47,378 nucleotides of DNA, taken from assembly GCA_003696075.1 (NCBI GenBank), contig RFHH01000193.1, forward strand, positions 1-47,378. Direction: 5' to 3'. Below the pieces are notes generated by a model, which made no database searches, was not told the DNA's origin, and saw only the letters and a program-made list of their open reading frames with translations. Below, one piece after another: positions 25,457 through 36,677 of the stretch; the first letter of the stretch is position 1; each line of letters starts with the position of its first letter. Made by a program: the position numbers and the translations under genes. Origin of the DNA: Acidobacteriota bacterium. GTDB lineage: Bacteria; Acidobacteriota; Polarisedimenticolia; J045.

Positions 25457-28400
25457 CCGGCCGGACGGCGTCGGGACCCACCAGCCGACGGAGTTCGCCG
25501 ATGAGTTCGCGGCCGCCGCTGACGCGGTGGCCGCTCCCCGCCTCGAGCCAGACGCGGAAGGCTCCCGGGCGCACCACCTCGAAGTAGACCGGCGTCGAGC
25601 CCGGGTAAGACTCCAGCACCCGCTCCAGCCGTTCGATCGGGACCGGCGCACCGTCCGCGCGGAGGACGATCGTCAGCCCGTCGGCCGCCCGCTCGGGCGC
25701 GTCCTCGAGGGAATGGACCGACTCCGCGAGAAGCCGGAACTCCCCCTCCCCCCCCTCGGCCCGCCCGGCGACGACCACGATCGCGCCGTCCTCGAGACGG
25801 TCCTGCACCTCCCCGAAGAGCTTGGGGAACACGACGCACTCCACGTGTCCCGTCGTGTCCTCCAGGTTGAACACCGCCATCCACTCGCCCGCCCGCGTGC
25901 GCCGCCGCCTCAGCCCGCTGATCATGCCGCCGACGGCCACCTCCCCCGCCGCGCCCAGCTCGGCGATCCGGTGCGTGGTGACGCGCGCGAGCCGCTCCGC
26001 GTGCTCGTCGAGGGGATGGCCGGACAGGTAGAAGCCGAGCGCTTCCTTCTCACCGGCGAGTCGCTCGCGGTCGGACCACGCCGGCACCTCGGGAGGCCGA
26101 GGGGCGGGCGCGGTGATTCCCTCTCCCCCACCGAACAGCGACGCCTGACCCGCCGCCCGGTCGCTCGCCGCCCGCGCACCCCGCTCGAGGGCTCCGTCCA
26201 GCGCCGCGAACAGGGCCGCCCGATCGCCCAGCTCGTCCAGGGCCCCGGACTTGATGAGGGCCTCGAGGACGCGCCGGTTGATCGCCTTCCGATCGACCTC
26301 GGTGCAGAGCTGATCCAAGGACTCGAAGCGTCCGAGCCGCCGCCGCGCCTCGAGGATCGCGTCCACCGATCCCTCCCCCACCCCCTTGATCGCCGCCAGG
26401 CCGAAGCGGATCTTGTCGCCCTCGACCTCGAAGTACCGCCCGCTCCGGTTGATGCTCGGCGGGAGAATCTCCACGCCCGCCTCGCGGCAGGCCGCCACGT
26501 ACTCGACCAGCTTGTCGGTGTGGTCCTTCTCGCTCGTCAGCTGGGCGGCCATGAAGTGCACGCGATAGTGGGCCTTCAGGTACGCCGTCCGGTAGGCCAC
26601 GAGCGCGTAGGCCGCGGAGTGGGATTTGTTGAAGCCGTAGCCGGCGAAGTGGGCCATGAGTTCGAAGATCCGCTCGGCATCCCGCCGGCTGACCCCCCGC
26701 TTCTCCGCTCCGGCCACGAAGCGCTCCCGTTCGGCTTCCATCACCTCGCGCTTCTTTTTCCCCATGGCCCGCCGCAGGAGGTCGGCCTCCCCCAGCGAGT
26801 AGCCGGCCATCACCGACGCGATCTGCATCACCTGCTCCTGATACACGATCACGCCGTACGTCTCCTTCAGGATCGGCTCCGTCAGCGGGTGGGGATAGGT
26901 GACCGGCACGCGCCCGTGACGGCGCTGGATGAAGTCCTCGATCATCCCGGAGCCGAGCGGTCCCGGCCGGTACAACGCGTTGAGAGCGATGAGATCTTCG
27001 AACTTCTGCGGCTTCAACCGGCGCAGGATATCCCGCATCCCCGAGGACTCGAACTGGAACACGCCCGAGGTGTCCCCCCGGCCGAATAGCTCGTAGGTTT
27101 CGGGGTCGTCGAGGGGGATGCGGTCGAGGTCGGGCTTCGGCAATCCCGCCGCCTCGATCGACGCGAGGCAGTCCTCGATGAGGGTCAGCGTCTTCAGCCC
27201 GAGGAAGTCCATCTTCAGCAGGCCGACCTTCTCGACCTCGTCCTTGGCCCACTGTGTGGTGATCTCGTCGCGGTTCGTCCGGAAGAGCGGAACGTACTCG
27301 ACGACCGGCTCCGGGGTGATCACCACCCCCGCCGCGTGAACGCTCGCGTGGCGCGGCATCCCCTCGATTCGCATCGCGACGTCGAGCAGCTCCCTCTCCG
27401 GGCCGCCGCGCCGGTACATCTCCGCCAGGGCCGGCACCTCCTCGATCGCCTCGCTGAGCTTCGTGCCGATCGCCTCCGGAACCAGCTTGGCGATCCGATC
27501 GACCTCCGGGTAAGGGAGGTCGAGGACCCGTCCGGCATCCCGAATCGCGGCCCTGGCGGCCAGCGTTCCGAAGGTGATGATCTGCGCCACGTTCTCCCGG
27601 CCGTACTTCTCGGTCACGTAGTCGATGATCTCTCCCCTCCGGCGGAAGCAGAAGTCGATGTCGATGTCGGGCATCGTCACCCGCTGGGGATTGAGAAACC
27701 GCTCGAAGAGGAGGTCGTACTGCAGCGGATCGATGTCGGTGATGCCGAGGCAGTAGGCCACCAGCGATCCCGCCGCCGACCCCCGCCCGGGCCCCACGGC
27801 GATGCCCTTCCGTTTCGCCTCGCCGATGAGATCGGCGGTGATGAGGAAGTAGCCGGGGAAACCCATCTCGACGATCGTGTCGAGCTCCTTCTCGAGGCGC
27901 GCCTCGTAGTCGGTCAGCGGGTGCCTCAGCCGGCCCGCCTTCGCTTCGCGCTCCCAAGCGGCCCGGCGCGCCTCGAACCCTTCTTTCGCTCTCCTCCGCA
28001 GCGCGCTCGCCAGGTCCTCTCCCTCGCCCACCGGGAACCGCGGGAGGTGATGCCGGCCGAAGTCGAGCTCGACCCGGCACCGGTCCGCGATTTCGACCGT
28101 GTTCGCCAGGGCATCCGGGCGCTCGGGGAAGAGCTCGGCCATCTCCTCGGCCGACTTGAAGTAGTGCTCCGGGGAATAGCGGAGGCGGCCTTCGTCGTTC
28201 CGCTTCTTGCCCGTCCCGATGCAGATCAGAACGTCGTGGGCTGCGTGGTCCTCGCGCGTGAGGAAGTGCACGTCGTTGGTGGCGATCAGCGGCAGCCCGG
28301 TCTCCTCGGCGAGGCGCAGGATCCCTTCGTTCACCGTCCGCTGCGCCTCGAGGCCGTGATCCTGCAGCTCGAGGTAGAACCGATCGCGACCGAAGATCTC

Positions 28401-28898
28401 GAGATACTCGGCGAGGACGCGGCGCGCCTCCTCGTACGCCCGTGCCCGGAGGAGGACGGGGATCTCGGCCGACAGGCAGCCGGAAGTCGCGATCAGGCCC
28501 GCCGCATGCCGGCGGAGCAGCTCCTTGTCCACCCTCGGCCGGTAGTAGAACCCCTCCAGATAGCCCGCGCTGACCAGCTTCACCAGGTTCTTGAAGCCTT
28601 CGTCCGTTTCGGCGATCAGCAGCAGGTGGTAATAGGGACGGCGCCGGGCGTCGACGCTTCGGTCGAACCGGCTGCCCGGGGCGACGTAGACCTCCGCCCC
28701 CAGAATCGGCTTGAGACCGTGATCCCGCGCGGCCAGGAAGAAGGGGACCGCCCCGAACAGGTTGCCGTGGTCCGTCATCGCGACCGCCGGCATGCCGAGG
28801 TCGGCAGCCCGCTTCATCAGATCGGGGATCCGCTGGCCCCCGTCGAGCAGGCTGAATTCGGTGTGATTGTGCAGGTGAACGAAGGGCGTGCGCGCCAC
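25443..28898 (-). CDS. dnaE: DNA polymerase III alpha subunit
   Basis: Replicative polymerase catalytic subunit, 1151 residues, DnaE1-like length. Order: PHP domain (about 1-285, HLHNHTEFSLLDG at 8-20, TDHGN, NDVHFLTREDHAAHD), palm with PDIDIDF at 410-416 holding the catalytic Asp pair, fingers, tandem helix-hairpin-helix, and an OB domain (about 985-1065). The PHP metal ligands look intact, unlike E. coli DnaE, so proofreading by PHP is possible. No DnaQ-like exonuclease is fused. The ATG is 68 bases from guaA's stop. This is the essential replicase rather than the mutagenic DnaE2 form, because length and PHP are complete. Confidence 0.97.
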   Translation of the reverse strand: MARTPFVHLHNHTEFSLLDGGQRIPDLMKRAADLGMPAVAMTDHGNLFGAVPFFLAARDHGLKPILGAEVYVAPGSRFDRSVDARRRPYYHLLLIAETDEGFKNLVKLVSAGYLEGFYYRPRVDKELLRRHAAGLIATSGCLSAEIPVLLRARAYEEARRVLAEYLEIFGRDRFYLELQDHGLEAQRTVNEGILRLAEETGLPLIATNDVHFLTREDHAAHDVLICIGTGKKRNDEGRLRYSPEHYFKSAEEMAELFPERPDALANTVEIADRCRVELDFGRHHLPRFPVGEGEDLASALRRRAKEGFEARRAAWEREAKAGRLRHPLTDYEARLEKELDTIVEMGFPGYFLITADLIGEAKRKGIAVGPGRGSAAGSLVAYCLGITDIDPLQYDLLFERFLNPQRVTMPDIDIDFCFRRRGEIIDYVTEKYGRENVAQIITFGTLAARAAIRDAGRVLDLPYPEVDRIAKLVPEAIGTKLSEAIEEVPALAEMYRRGGPERELLDVAMRIEGMPRHASVHAAGVVITPEPVVEYVPLFRTNRDEITTQWAKDEVEKVGLLKMDFLGLKTLTLIEDCLASIEAAGLPKPDLDRIPLDDPETYELFGRGDTSGVFQFESSGMRDILRRLKPQKFEDLIALNALYRPGPLGSGMIEDFIQRRHGRVPVTYPHPLTEPILKETYGVIVYQEQVMQIASVMAGYSLGEADLLRRAMGKKKREVMEAERERFVAGAEKRGVSRRDAERIFELMAHFAGYGFNKSHSAAYALVAYRTAYLKAHYRVHFMAAQLTSEKDHTDKLVEYVAACREAGVEILPPSINRSGRYFEVEGDKIRFGLAAIKGVGEGSVDAILEARRRLGRFESLDQLCTEVDRKAINRRVLEALIKSGALDELGDRAALFAALDGALERGARAASDRAAGQASLFGGGEGITAPAPRPPEVPAWSDRERLAGEKEALGFYLSGHPLDEHAERLARVTTHRIAELGAAGEVAVGGMISGLRRRRTRAGEWMAVFNLEDTTGHVECVVFPKLFGEVQDRLEDGAIVVVAGRAEGGEGEFRLLAESVHSLEDAPERAADGLTIVLRADGAPVPIERLERVLESYPGSTPVYFEVVRPGAFRVWLEAGSGHRVSGGRELIGELRRLVGPDAVRPGRPG

Positions 28899-28922
28899 GT
28901 CGGCCTCCGGTCCGGATTGTTC

Positions 28923-28928
28923 ATTCTA
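28923..28928 (-). promoter_or_regulatory. Possible -10 element for dnaE
   Basis: TAGAAT on the minus strand (28928-28923), 25 bases before the dnaE start. No recognisable -35: that position is occupied by a GC-rich inverted repeat (28931-28953). Confidence 0.35.
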
Positions 28929-28930
28929 CA

Positions 28931-28953
28931 CGCGGGCCCCGGACGGGCCCGCG
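28931..28953. terminator. Perfect GC hairpin between guaA and dnaE
   Basis: CGCGGGCCC (28931-28939), 5-base loop CGGAC, GGGCCCGCG (28945-28953): 9-bp perfect stem, 13 bases after the guaA stop. Without a U-tract, so termination would be weak or Rho-dependent; it also abuts the dnaE -10 element. Confidence 0.5.
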
Positions 28954-28966
28954 GTGCCGCGACCGG

Positions 28967-30510
<1,544 letters not shown>

Positions 30511-30514
<4 letters not shown>

Positions 30515-31584
30515 CCCCGCGCGCGCCTGCGCCCCGGCGGACCGCCCGCGTCACCGCGACCGGCCCCGGCCAGTGCGAGAACGACCGGCACCAGCGCCCC
30601 GCGGGCGTCGGAGCCGCTCTTGAGCATACCGTCCGCCGCGACCGCCGCCGCCAGTCCGTGCTCTCCCCTCGCGCCGCCGCGGCGAGCGGCCTCGGCATAC
30701 TTCCGCGCCACGAAGGGGTGACACCCCAGCGCATCCCGGACCGCCGCCTCGCCGCCCCCTCCGGAGACGACGGCATGCGCCACGGTGAGCCGCCGGGCGA
30801 TCGCGGCCAGCCTTCCGAGGAGCGCCGGTCCCGCCCCCGGTCCCGCTCCCGCCAGGTGCCGGTCCAGCGCGTCGAGCGCCTCCGCCGCGCGGCCGGCCAG
30901 GAGGGCGTCTTCCAGGGCGAACGCCCCCACCGACCGCCCCGGCCGCAACAGCGCCTCGACGAGCGGAGTCGCCACGCTCCGGCGGCCCCGCCGGCCGGCG
31001 GCCGGAGCCGCGAGGGCGAGCTTGTCGAGCTCGCGCGCGGCGAGGGCCGTGTCCGAGCCGACCGCGTCCGCGATCGCCTGGCAGGCCGCCGGCTCGAGCG
31101 TCAGGCCGCGCCGGCGCGCCTCGGCCGCGACCCAGGCCGGCATGTCCCGCTCCTTCGGCCGGTCGAACACCGCCAGGGCACCCTCCGCCGCCAGCCGCTT
31201 CGCGAGCCGCGAGCGGCCATCGATCCTCCGGGCGACGACCACGAGCAGAGCCGCGCACCCTTCCCGGCGGGGAAAACGCTCGAGGTGCGCCTCGAGCCGT
31301 TCGCGGACGGAGCCGTCACCGCCCGGCCCGAGCGCGGCTCCGGCATCGACGATCACGACGCGCCGGCCGCCGAGCAGCGAGGGCGTCCGGGCCGCGTCGA
31401 GCGCTCGGGCCAGGTCGGCGACGTCGAACCGCTCCACCGCGGCCGCGCGCTCCTCCTCGGGCACCGCCTCGACCACGCGGGCCAGCGCCGCGCCGATCGC
31501 CTCCTCGTCGTCTCCCGCGAGCAGGAGAACGGGCGGGCCGTCCCCGCTCTCGAGGAAGAGTTCGACCGGATCCCGCCCCGCCAT
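30511..31584 (-). CDS. holA: DNA polymerase III delta subunit
   Basis: Delta is the clamp-loader wrench that opens the beta clamp. The 357-residue product opens with [16 protein letters not shown], the start of the AAA+-like fold, contains [13 protein letters not shown], and [14 protein letters not shown], the region most conserved in HolA. The C-terminus is Ala/Gly-rich and helical. As normal for delta, the ATP-binding motifs are absent. LptE precedes it by 7 bases, repeating the leuS-lptE-holA order seen in E. coli, which strengthens this weakly conserved assignment. Confidence 0.88.
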
Positions 31585-31591
31585 CGGCCGC

Positions 31592-32119
31592 TCAGAAACC
31601 TTCGAGCATCGAGGTGACCGCGGACCGGGCGAAGCCCTTCGCGATCTCGTCGATCGCCACGATCTCCGGATCGAACTCCGCCAGCGATGACTCCGGCACG
31701 TCGTACTGCTCCCGGAAGACGAAGTGATTCTGGCTCCACAGCACCAGCTCGGGTGAGGTCTGGAGCAGCCTGATGCGGGCGGTGACCACCACCTCCACGC
31801 GGTCGAACCGTCCCTGCTCGCTGAAGGTGACCGGTTCGGTCCTGAACGACATGATCGCCCCCTCGAGCAGGAGGTCGGCCCCCTCCGGGCCGGGGAGCAC
31901 GACGAGCCGTCCCCGGCGGACGAACTCGTCCACCAGGGCCTCGGTGATCCGCTGCTCGAGTTCCGGCCGGTCGGTCTCGTTGGCCAGCGGCGGAATGCCG
32001 ATCGTCCGGGCCGTCGCCGGCACCACCCCCGTGCCCTTGCCCCTCCCCGCGAGGTGATACCCGCATCCGGCGGCGGAAACCGCCGCGGCGAGCAGCAGGG
32101 CCGCCAGTCTCCACCTCAA
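31592..32119 (-). CDS. lptE: Lipopolysaccharide-assembly lipoprotein LptE
   Basis: LptE plugs the LptD outer-membrane barrel that inserts lipopolysaccharide. The 175-residue product begins with a lipoprotein signal whose lipobox ends in SAAGC, followed by GYHLAGRG, typical of LptE. ARTIGIPPLANET is the family motif. The start is taken as TTG at 32119, overlapping the leuS stop as TTGA; no ATG or GTG gives a sensible signal peptide. Synteny with leuS and holA supports the call. Confidence 0.9.
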   Translation of the reverse strand: MRWRLAALLLAAAVSAAGCGYHLAGRGKGTGVVPATARTIGIPPLANETDRPELEQRITEALVDEFVRRGRLVVLPGPEGADLLLEGAIMSFRTEPVTFSEQGRFDRVEVVVTARIRLLQTSPELVLWSQNHFVFREQYDVPESSLAEFDPEIVAIDEIAKGFARSAVTSMLEGF

Positions 32120-34728
32120 CCCGACACCACCAGGTTCACCAGGCGGTCGGGCACGAGCACGACGCGCCGGATCGTGCGTCCCTCCAGATGGCGGGCCAGC
32201 GATTCGGCCGCCTTCACCGCTTCGACGACTTCCGCCTCGCCCGCGCCACGGGGAACCGAGACCTGACCCCGGAGCTTTCCGTTGACCTGCACCGGCAGCG
32301 TCACCGTCTCCTCGACGAGGAGCGCCGGATCGGCCTCGGGCCAGCGGGCGCGGGCCAGCAGGTCGCGCCCGCCGATCCGGGCGTTCATCTCCTCCGCGAG
32401 GTGCGGAGCGAAGGGCGCGAGCAGCCGGGCGAGCACGTGCAGGGCCTCGGCGAGGGCCGCGGCGAGCGGAGAACTCCTCTCTACCCGGCGTCCCTCCGTC
32501 ACCCGGTAGATCTCGTTCACCAGCTCCATCAGCGCCGCGACCGCCGTGTTGAGCTGCAGCTCCTCCTCGATGTCGCGTGTCACGCGCACGATCGTCCGGT
32601 GCGTCTTGCGTCTCAGCCGGTCGGCGTCCGGGTCCGCGGCCACCGCCGCAGGATCCTCCGGCACGGGGGGAAGGCCCTCGACCAGCGGCGCCAGCCGTTC
32701 GTAGGCGCGAGCCACCCGCTGGGCGAACCGGAACGTGCCCTCGATTCCCTGCTCCGACCATTCCAGGTCCTTCACCGGCGGACCGCCGAACAGGCTGAAC
32801 AGGCGCATCGCATCGGCGCCGTACCGCTCGATCAGCTCGTCCGGGGTGACCGAGTTGAGCTTCGACTTGCTCATTTTCTCGACCCGGACCTCCACCGCCC
32901 GCCCGCAATGCGGGCAGCAGGGATCGCCCCCCTTCCGGCGGACCTCCGCGGGTGCGATGTAGTCGTGGACCTCGCACCGGTACGACGGGGCGTTGACCAT
33001 ACCCTGCGTGAACAGGCGCACCGCCGGCTCCTGGACCTCCAGCAGACCGAGATCGGCCAGCATCATCGTCCAGAAGCGGCAGTAGATGAGGTGGCCGACC
33101 GCGTGCTCGACGCCCCCGATGTACAGATCGACCGGCATGAAGGCCTTCGCCACCGCCGGATCGAACGGCTGGCGGTCGTTCCTGGGGTCGAGGTAGCGCA
33201 GGAAATACCACGAGGAGTCGACGAAGGTGTCCATCGTGTCGGTCTCGCGCCGCGCGGCGCCGCCGCACCGCGGACACGAGGTGTTCACGAACGAGTCCAC
33301 CCTCGCCAGGGGGCTCCCCTCGAGTCCCTTCCAGTCCTCGATCGGGGGCAGAATGACGGGCAGATCCTCGTCCGGGACCGGGACGATGCCGCAGCCGTCG
33401 CAGTAGACCACCGGGATGGGGGTTCCCCAGTACCGCTGCCGCGAAACGCCCCAGTCCTTGAGCCGGTACTGCACCTCCGGCCGCCCGAAGCCCCTCTCGG
33501 CGGCGAAGGCCGCCATTCGCCGCCTCGCTTCCGCCGAGGGGAGCCCCGAGAACGGCCCGGAGCGCTCCACGATGCCGTCCTCCTCGTAGGCGCTCTCCAT
33601 CGCTTCCGGATCGGGGAGCGCGCCGTCCGCGGGCCGCACGATCGGCCGGATGGGAAGGCCGTACTTGCGCGCGAACTCGTAGTCGCGCTGGTCGTGCGCC
33701 GGCTGGGCGAAGACCGCCCCCGTGCCGAAGTCCATCAGCACGAAGTTCGCCACCCAGATCGGCACCCGTTCGCCGTTGAACGGGTTGATGGCATGGCGCC
33801 CCGTGAAGACTCCCGTCTTCTCCCGGTCCTCCGCGGCGACCGCGTGGGGGCGCCGCCGCTCGTTCTCGACGAAGGCGCGAACCGCATCCTCCTGGTCGGT
33901 TCCCCGGGCGAGGTCGAGGACCGCGGGATGCTCGGCGGCCAGGAACAGCGCCGAGCAGCCGTACACCGTGTCCACGCGGGTGGTGAACACCTCGATCTCC
34001 CGCTCCTCCTCCCCCTCCACCCGGAACGCGAAGCGGCAGCCCTCCGATCGGCCGATCCAGTGCCGCTGCATCGCGATCACGCGCTCCGGCCAGCGTCCCT
34101 CGAGCTCATCGAGACCGGCGAGGAGCCGCTCCGCGTAACGGGTGGTGCGGATGAACCACTGCTCCAGCTCCACCACGGAGACCGGGGTGTCCTCGTGACG
34201 CCAACAGCACCCGGCGGGGGTGACCTGCTCGTTGGCGAGAACGGTGTCGCAGCGCGAGCACCAGTTCAGCGCCCTCCGCGCGCGGTAGGCCAGATCCCGC
34301 TCGAGCATGCGAAGGAAGAACCACTGGTTCCATCGGTAGTACTCGGGATGGCAGGTCGCGATCTCGCGGCGCCAGTCGTAGCTGAACCCGATCCGCTGGA
34401 GCTGGCGCCGCATCTGTGCGATGTTGCGCTCGGTCCACTCCGCCGGAGGAACGCCGTGCTTGATCGCGGCGTTTTCGGCTGGAAGGCCCATCGCGTCCCA
34501 GCCGATCGCGTGCAGGACGTTCCGTCCCCGCATCCGCTGGAACCACGCGACCGCATCGCCGATCGAGTAGTTCCGGACATGCCCCATGTGCAGTTGTCCG
34601 GACGGATAGGGAAGCATCTCGAGGCAGTAGAACTTCTTCCGGCTCGGGTCGGGATCGACCTCGAAGACGCGCTCCCGGCGCCAGCGTTCCTGCCAGCGAA
34701 GCTCGACCTCTCTGGGGTCGTAGGCCAT
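32116..34728 (-). CDS. leuS: Leucyl-tRNA synthetase
   Basis: Charges tRNA-Leu. The 870-residue product has the HIGH-type motif PYPSGQLHMGH (40-50), an inserted editing domain, and KMSKS at 618-622. Cys pairs at CSRCD, CDGCG, CPRCGG and CPHCG suggest zinc ribbons. The bacterial-type DWGVSRQRYWGTPIPVVYC is present. ATG at 34728 is preferred because GGAGG lies ahead; a GTG 12 bases upstream is possible. Confidence 0.97.
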   Translation of the reverse strand: MAYDPREVELRWQERWRRERVFEVDPDPSRKKFYCLEMLPYPSGQLHMGHVRNYSIGDAVAWFQRMRGRNVLHAIGWDAMGLPAENAAIKHGVPPAEWTERNIAQMRRQLQRIGFSYDWRREIATCHPEYYRWNQWFFLRMLERDLAYRARRALNWCSRCDTVLANEQVTPAGCCWRHEDTPVSVVELEQWFIRTTRYAERLLAGLDELEGRWPERVIAMQRHWIGRSEGCRFAFRVEGEEEREIEVFTTRVDTVYGCSALFLAAEHPAVLDLARGTDQEDAVRAFVENERRRPHAVAAEDREKTGVFTGRHAINPFNGERVPIWVANFVLMDFGTGAVFAQPAHDQRDYEFARKYGLPIRPIVRPADGALPDPEAMESAYEEDGIVERSGPFSGLPSAEARRRMAAFAAERGFGRPEVQYRLKDWGVSRQRYWGTPIPVVYCDGCGIVPVPDEDLPVILPPIEDWKGLEGSPLARVDSFVNTSCPRCGGAARRETDTMDTFVDSSWYFLRYLDPRNDRQPFDPAVAKAFMPVDLYIGGVEHAVGHLIYCRFWTMMLADLGLLEVQEPAVRLFTQGMVNAPSYRCEVHDYIAPAEVRRKGGDPCCPHCGRAVEVRVEKMSKSKLNSVTPDELIERYGADAMRLFSLFGGPPVKDLEWSEQGIEGTFRFAQRVARAYERLAPLVEGLPPVPEDPAAVAADPDADRLRRKTHRTIVRVTRDIEEELQLNTAVAALMELVNEIYRVTEGRRVERSSPLAAALAEALHVLARLLAPFAPHLAEEMNARIGGRDLLARARWPEADPALLVEETVTLPVQVNGKLRGQVSVPRGAGEAEVVEAVKAAESLARHLEGRTIRRVVLVPDRLVNLVVSG

Positions 34729-34756
34729 CCCTGCCTCCACCCGGGGGCCCCGCCGG

Positions 34757-35194
34757 TCAGCCCCGCGTCAGCTCGCCCGCCTCCAGCCGGCGGCGAATTC
34801 CGTCGAGAACCCCGTTCACGAACGCCCCGGACTCCTCGCCCCCGTACAGCTTGGCCAGTTCGACCGCCTCGTCCAGGATCACCGCCGCCGGGGTCTCGCG
34901 CTCCTCGAGCAGTTCGAACAGGGCGAGCCTCAAGACGTTCCGGTCCACCACCGCCATCCGCTCCAGCCGCCAATGGGCCGAACCGGCGCGCAGCAGGGCG
35001 TCGAGCTCGTCCCGCCGTTCGTCCACCCCCCGGAACAGCCGCTCGGCGAACCGCCTCGCCTCCGGCTCCAGCGGCCGGTCGGAAAGTCCCCCGTTCAGAT
35101 AGGCGCGCAGCACCGCCTCGGCCGGCTCTCCGGAGAGCTCGGCCTGGTACAGCATCCTCAGAGCCGCTTCGCGGCCGCGGCGGCGGGCTCCCAC
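34757..35194 (-). CDS. nusB: Transcription antitermination factor NusB
   Basis: NusB with NusE binds boxA in rRNA leaders to prevent early termination. The 145-residue helical product has GRRRGREAALRMLYQ-type start, the central motif ERMAVVDRNVLRLALFELL and the end AVELAKLYGGEESGAFVNGVLDG. GTG start. It follows ribH by 13 bases, the classic ribH-nusB pairing. Confidence 0.94.
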   Translation of the reverse strand: MGARRRGREAALRMLYQAELSGEPAEAVLRAYLNGGLSDRPLEPEARRFAERLFRGVDERRDELDALLRAGSAHWRLERMAVVDRNVLRLALFELLEERETPAAVILDEAVELAKLYGGEESGAFVNGVLDGIRRRLEAGELTRG

Positions 35195-35207
35195 GGTTCC
35201 CTCGGTA

Positions 35208-35681
35208 TCAGCCGGACCGGATCCGGCGGAACAGGCGCGCCATCTCGATCGCCGTCATCGCCGCGTCGAATCCCTTGTTGCCCGCCTTTCCCCCGGCCCG
35301 GTCGAGCGCCTGCTCCCCCGTGTCGCAGGTGAGAACGGCGTTGGCGACCGGCAGCCCCGTGTCGGCCGCGAGTCGTTCGAGCCCCCGGGTGACGGCGGCG
35401 GCGAGGTGGTCGAAGTGGGGCGTCTCCCCTCGCACCAGCGCTCCCAGGGCGATCAGTGCGTCGGGGCGCGGCTCCCGGCCCGCCAGCCAGCGCAGCGCCA
35501 ACGGGATCTCGAACGCTCCGGGAACGCGCACCACCGTGACGTCGCCGTCCTCCACGCCGTGCCGCTCGAGAGCGTCCCGGGCGCCCGACAGGAGGGCGCT
35601 CCCGACGCGCTCATTGAACCGCGACACGGCGATCGCGAACCGGAGCCCCTTGGCGTCGAAACTCCCGGCGAGTTCCCGCAC
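35208..35681 (-). CDS. ribH: 6,7-dimethyl-8-ribityllumazine synthase
   Basis: Penultimate step of riboflavin synthesis. The 157-residue product shows the substrate motifs SRFNERV, VPGAFEIPLA and GALVRGETPHFD, and ends with the GNKGFDAAMTAIEMA helix. Length fits the icosahedral or pentameric enzyme. GTG start. No FMN riboswitch is visible in the 114-base upstream region, and other rib genes are absent here. Confidence 0.96.
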   Translation of the reverse strand: MRELAGSFDAKGLRFAIAVSRFNERVGSALLSGARDALERHGVEDGDVTVVRVPGAFEIPLALRWLAGREPRPDALIALGALVRGETPHFDHLAAAVTRGLERLAADTGLPVANAVLTCDTGEQALDRAGGKAGNKGFDAAMTAIEMARLFRRIRSG

Positions 35682-35734
35682 CGGCGCCCTCTCCTTCGCG
35701 ACGGCCGGCCGATCGGCATCGACCGAGCCGCGAA

Positions 35735-35768
35735 AACCTTTGCAGAACTATGAGTTGGCCAATCTACC
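35735..35768 (-). promoter_or_regulatory. AT-richer promoter-like stretch upstream of ribH
   Basis: Between mtnP and ribH the minus strand carries TAGATT (35766-35761 region), TTGGCC and CATAGT within about 30 bases, the most AT-rich part of this gap. It probably holds the promoter of ribH-nusB-leuS, but no single -35/-10 pair is convincing. Confidence 0.3.
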
Positions 35769-35795
35769 ACCCGCGCTGGAACGCGTCCACCGGGG

Positions 35796-36677
35796 TCACG
35801 CGGACTCCCCTGCCCCTCCGAGGACACGGGAGAGGATCGGGGCGAGCCGGTCCCTCACGCGCGCGTCGATCGCGGACACCGGCGTGATGATCGCGCCGTC
35901 GAGGGCGCGCCGGCAGCTGCACCCGGAGGAGGGCAGCCGCTCCGCCAGCTCCGCCACCGCCCGGCGCGCCCGCTCGGCGTTCCGGTGCAGGCGCTCGACC
36001 ACCGCATCGACGGTCACCGGCGGCTCGTCCGTTTTCCAGCAGTCGTAGTCGGTGACGAGGGCGAGCGTCGCGTAGCAGATCTCCGCCTCGCGCGCGAGCC
36101 GCGCCTCTTGCAGGTTCGTCATGCCGATCACCGACGCGCCCCATGACCGGTACAGCTCCGACTCGGCACGCGTCGAGAACTGGGGACCCTCCATGCACAG
36201 GTACACGCCTCCCCGGTGGACCCTCGCCCCCGCGGCCTCCGCGGCGTCGGCGGCCGCCCGGGCGAGCGCCGGGCAAACGGGATCCGAAAGCGACACGTGC
36301 GCCGCGATCCCCTCGCCGAAGAAGGTGTCCGCCCGGTGGCGCGTCCGGTCGATGAACTGGTCCGGAACGACGACGTCGAGAGGGCGGATCTCCTCTCTGA
36401 GCGAACCCACCGCCGAAGCGGAAAGGATCGCCTCCACCCCCAGCGACTTCATGGCGTAGATGTTGGCGCGGAAGTTGATTTCCGTGGGAAGCAGGCGGTG
36501 CGTCCGCCCGTGCCGCGCCAGGAAGGCCACCTCGATCCCCCGGAGCCGTCCGAGAACGATCGCGTCGCTGGGCCGCCCGAAGGGCGTCTCGAGCTCCACC
36601 TCGCGCCGGTCTTCGAGCTCCTCGAACGCGTAAAGCCCGCTTCCTCCCAGCACGCCGAGACGAGCGCCCCCGCTCAC
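35796..36677 (-). CDS. mtnP: S-methyl-5'-thioadenosine phosphorylase
   Basis: Phosphorolyses methylthioadenosine, the by-product of polyamine synthesis, to adenine and methylthioribose phosphate. The 293-residue product has GGSGLYAF, RHGRTHRLLPTEINFRANI, the MEGPQFSTRAES loop and the MTNLQEARLAREAEICYA segment. The Ser/Thr/Asp pattern around VTDYDCWK favours MTA over inosine or guanosine phosphorylase. GTG start overlapping the stop of the preceding YyaL-like gene. Confidence 0.93.
   Translation of the reverse strand: MSGGARLGVLGGSGLYAFEELEDRREVELETPFGRPSDAIVLGRLRGIEVAFLARHGRTHRLLPTEINFRANIYAMKSLGVEAILSASAVGSLREEIRPLDVVVPDQFIDRTRHRADTFFGEGIAAHVSLSDPVCPALARAAADAAEAAGARVHRGGVYLCMEGPQFSTRAESELYRSWGASVIGMTNLQEARLAREAEICYATLALVTDYDCWKTDEPPVTVDAVVERLHRNAERARRAVAELAERLPSSGCSCRRALDGAIITPVSAIDARVRDRLAPILSRVLGGAGESA

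Noticed and set aside
35682-35795. FMN riboswitch ahead of ribH
   Set aside because: Region is only 114 bases and lacks the conserved RFN element helices.
32188-36048. 1286-codon open frame on the plus strand opposite leuS, nusB and ribH
   Set aside because: Length alone is not evidence at this GC content; sequence is low complexity and antisense to firm genes.
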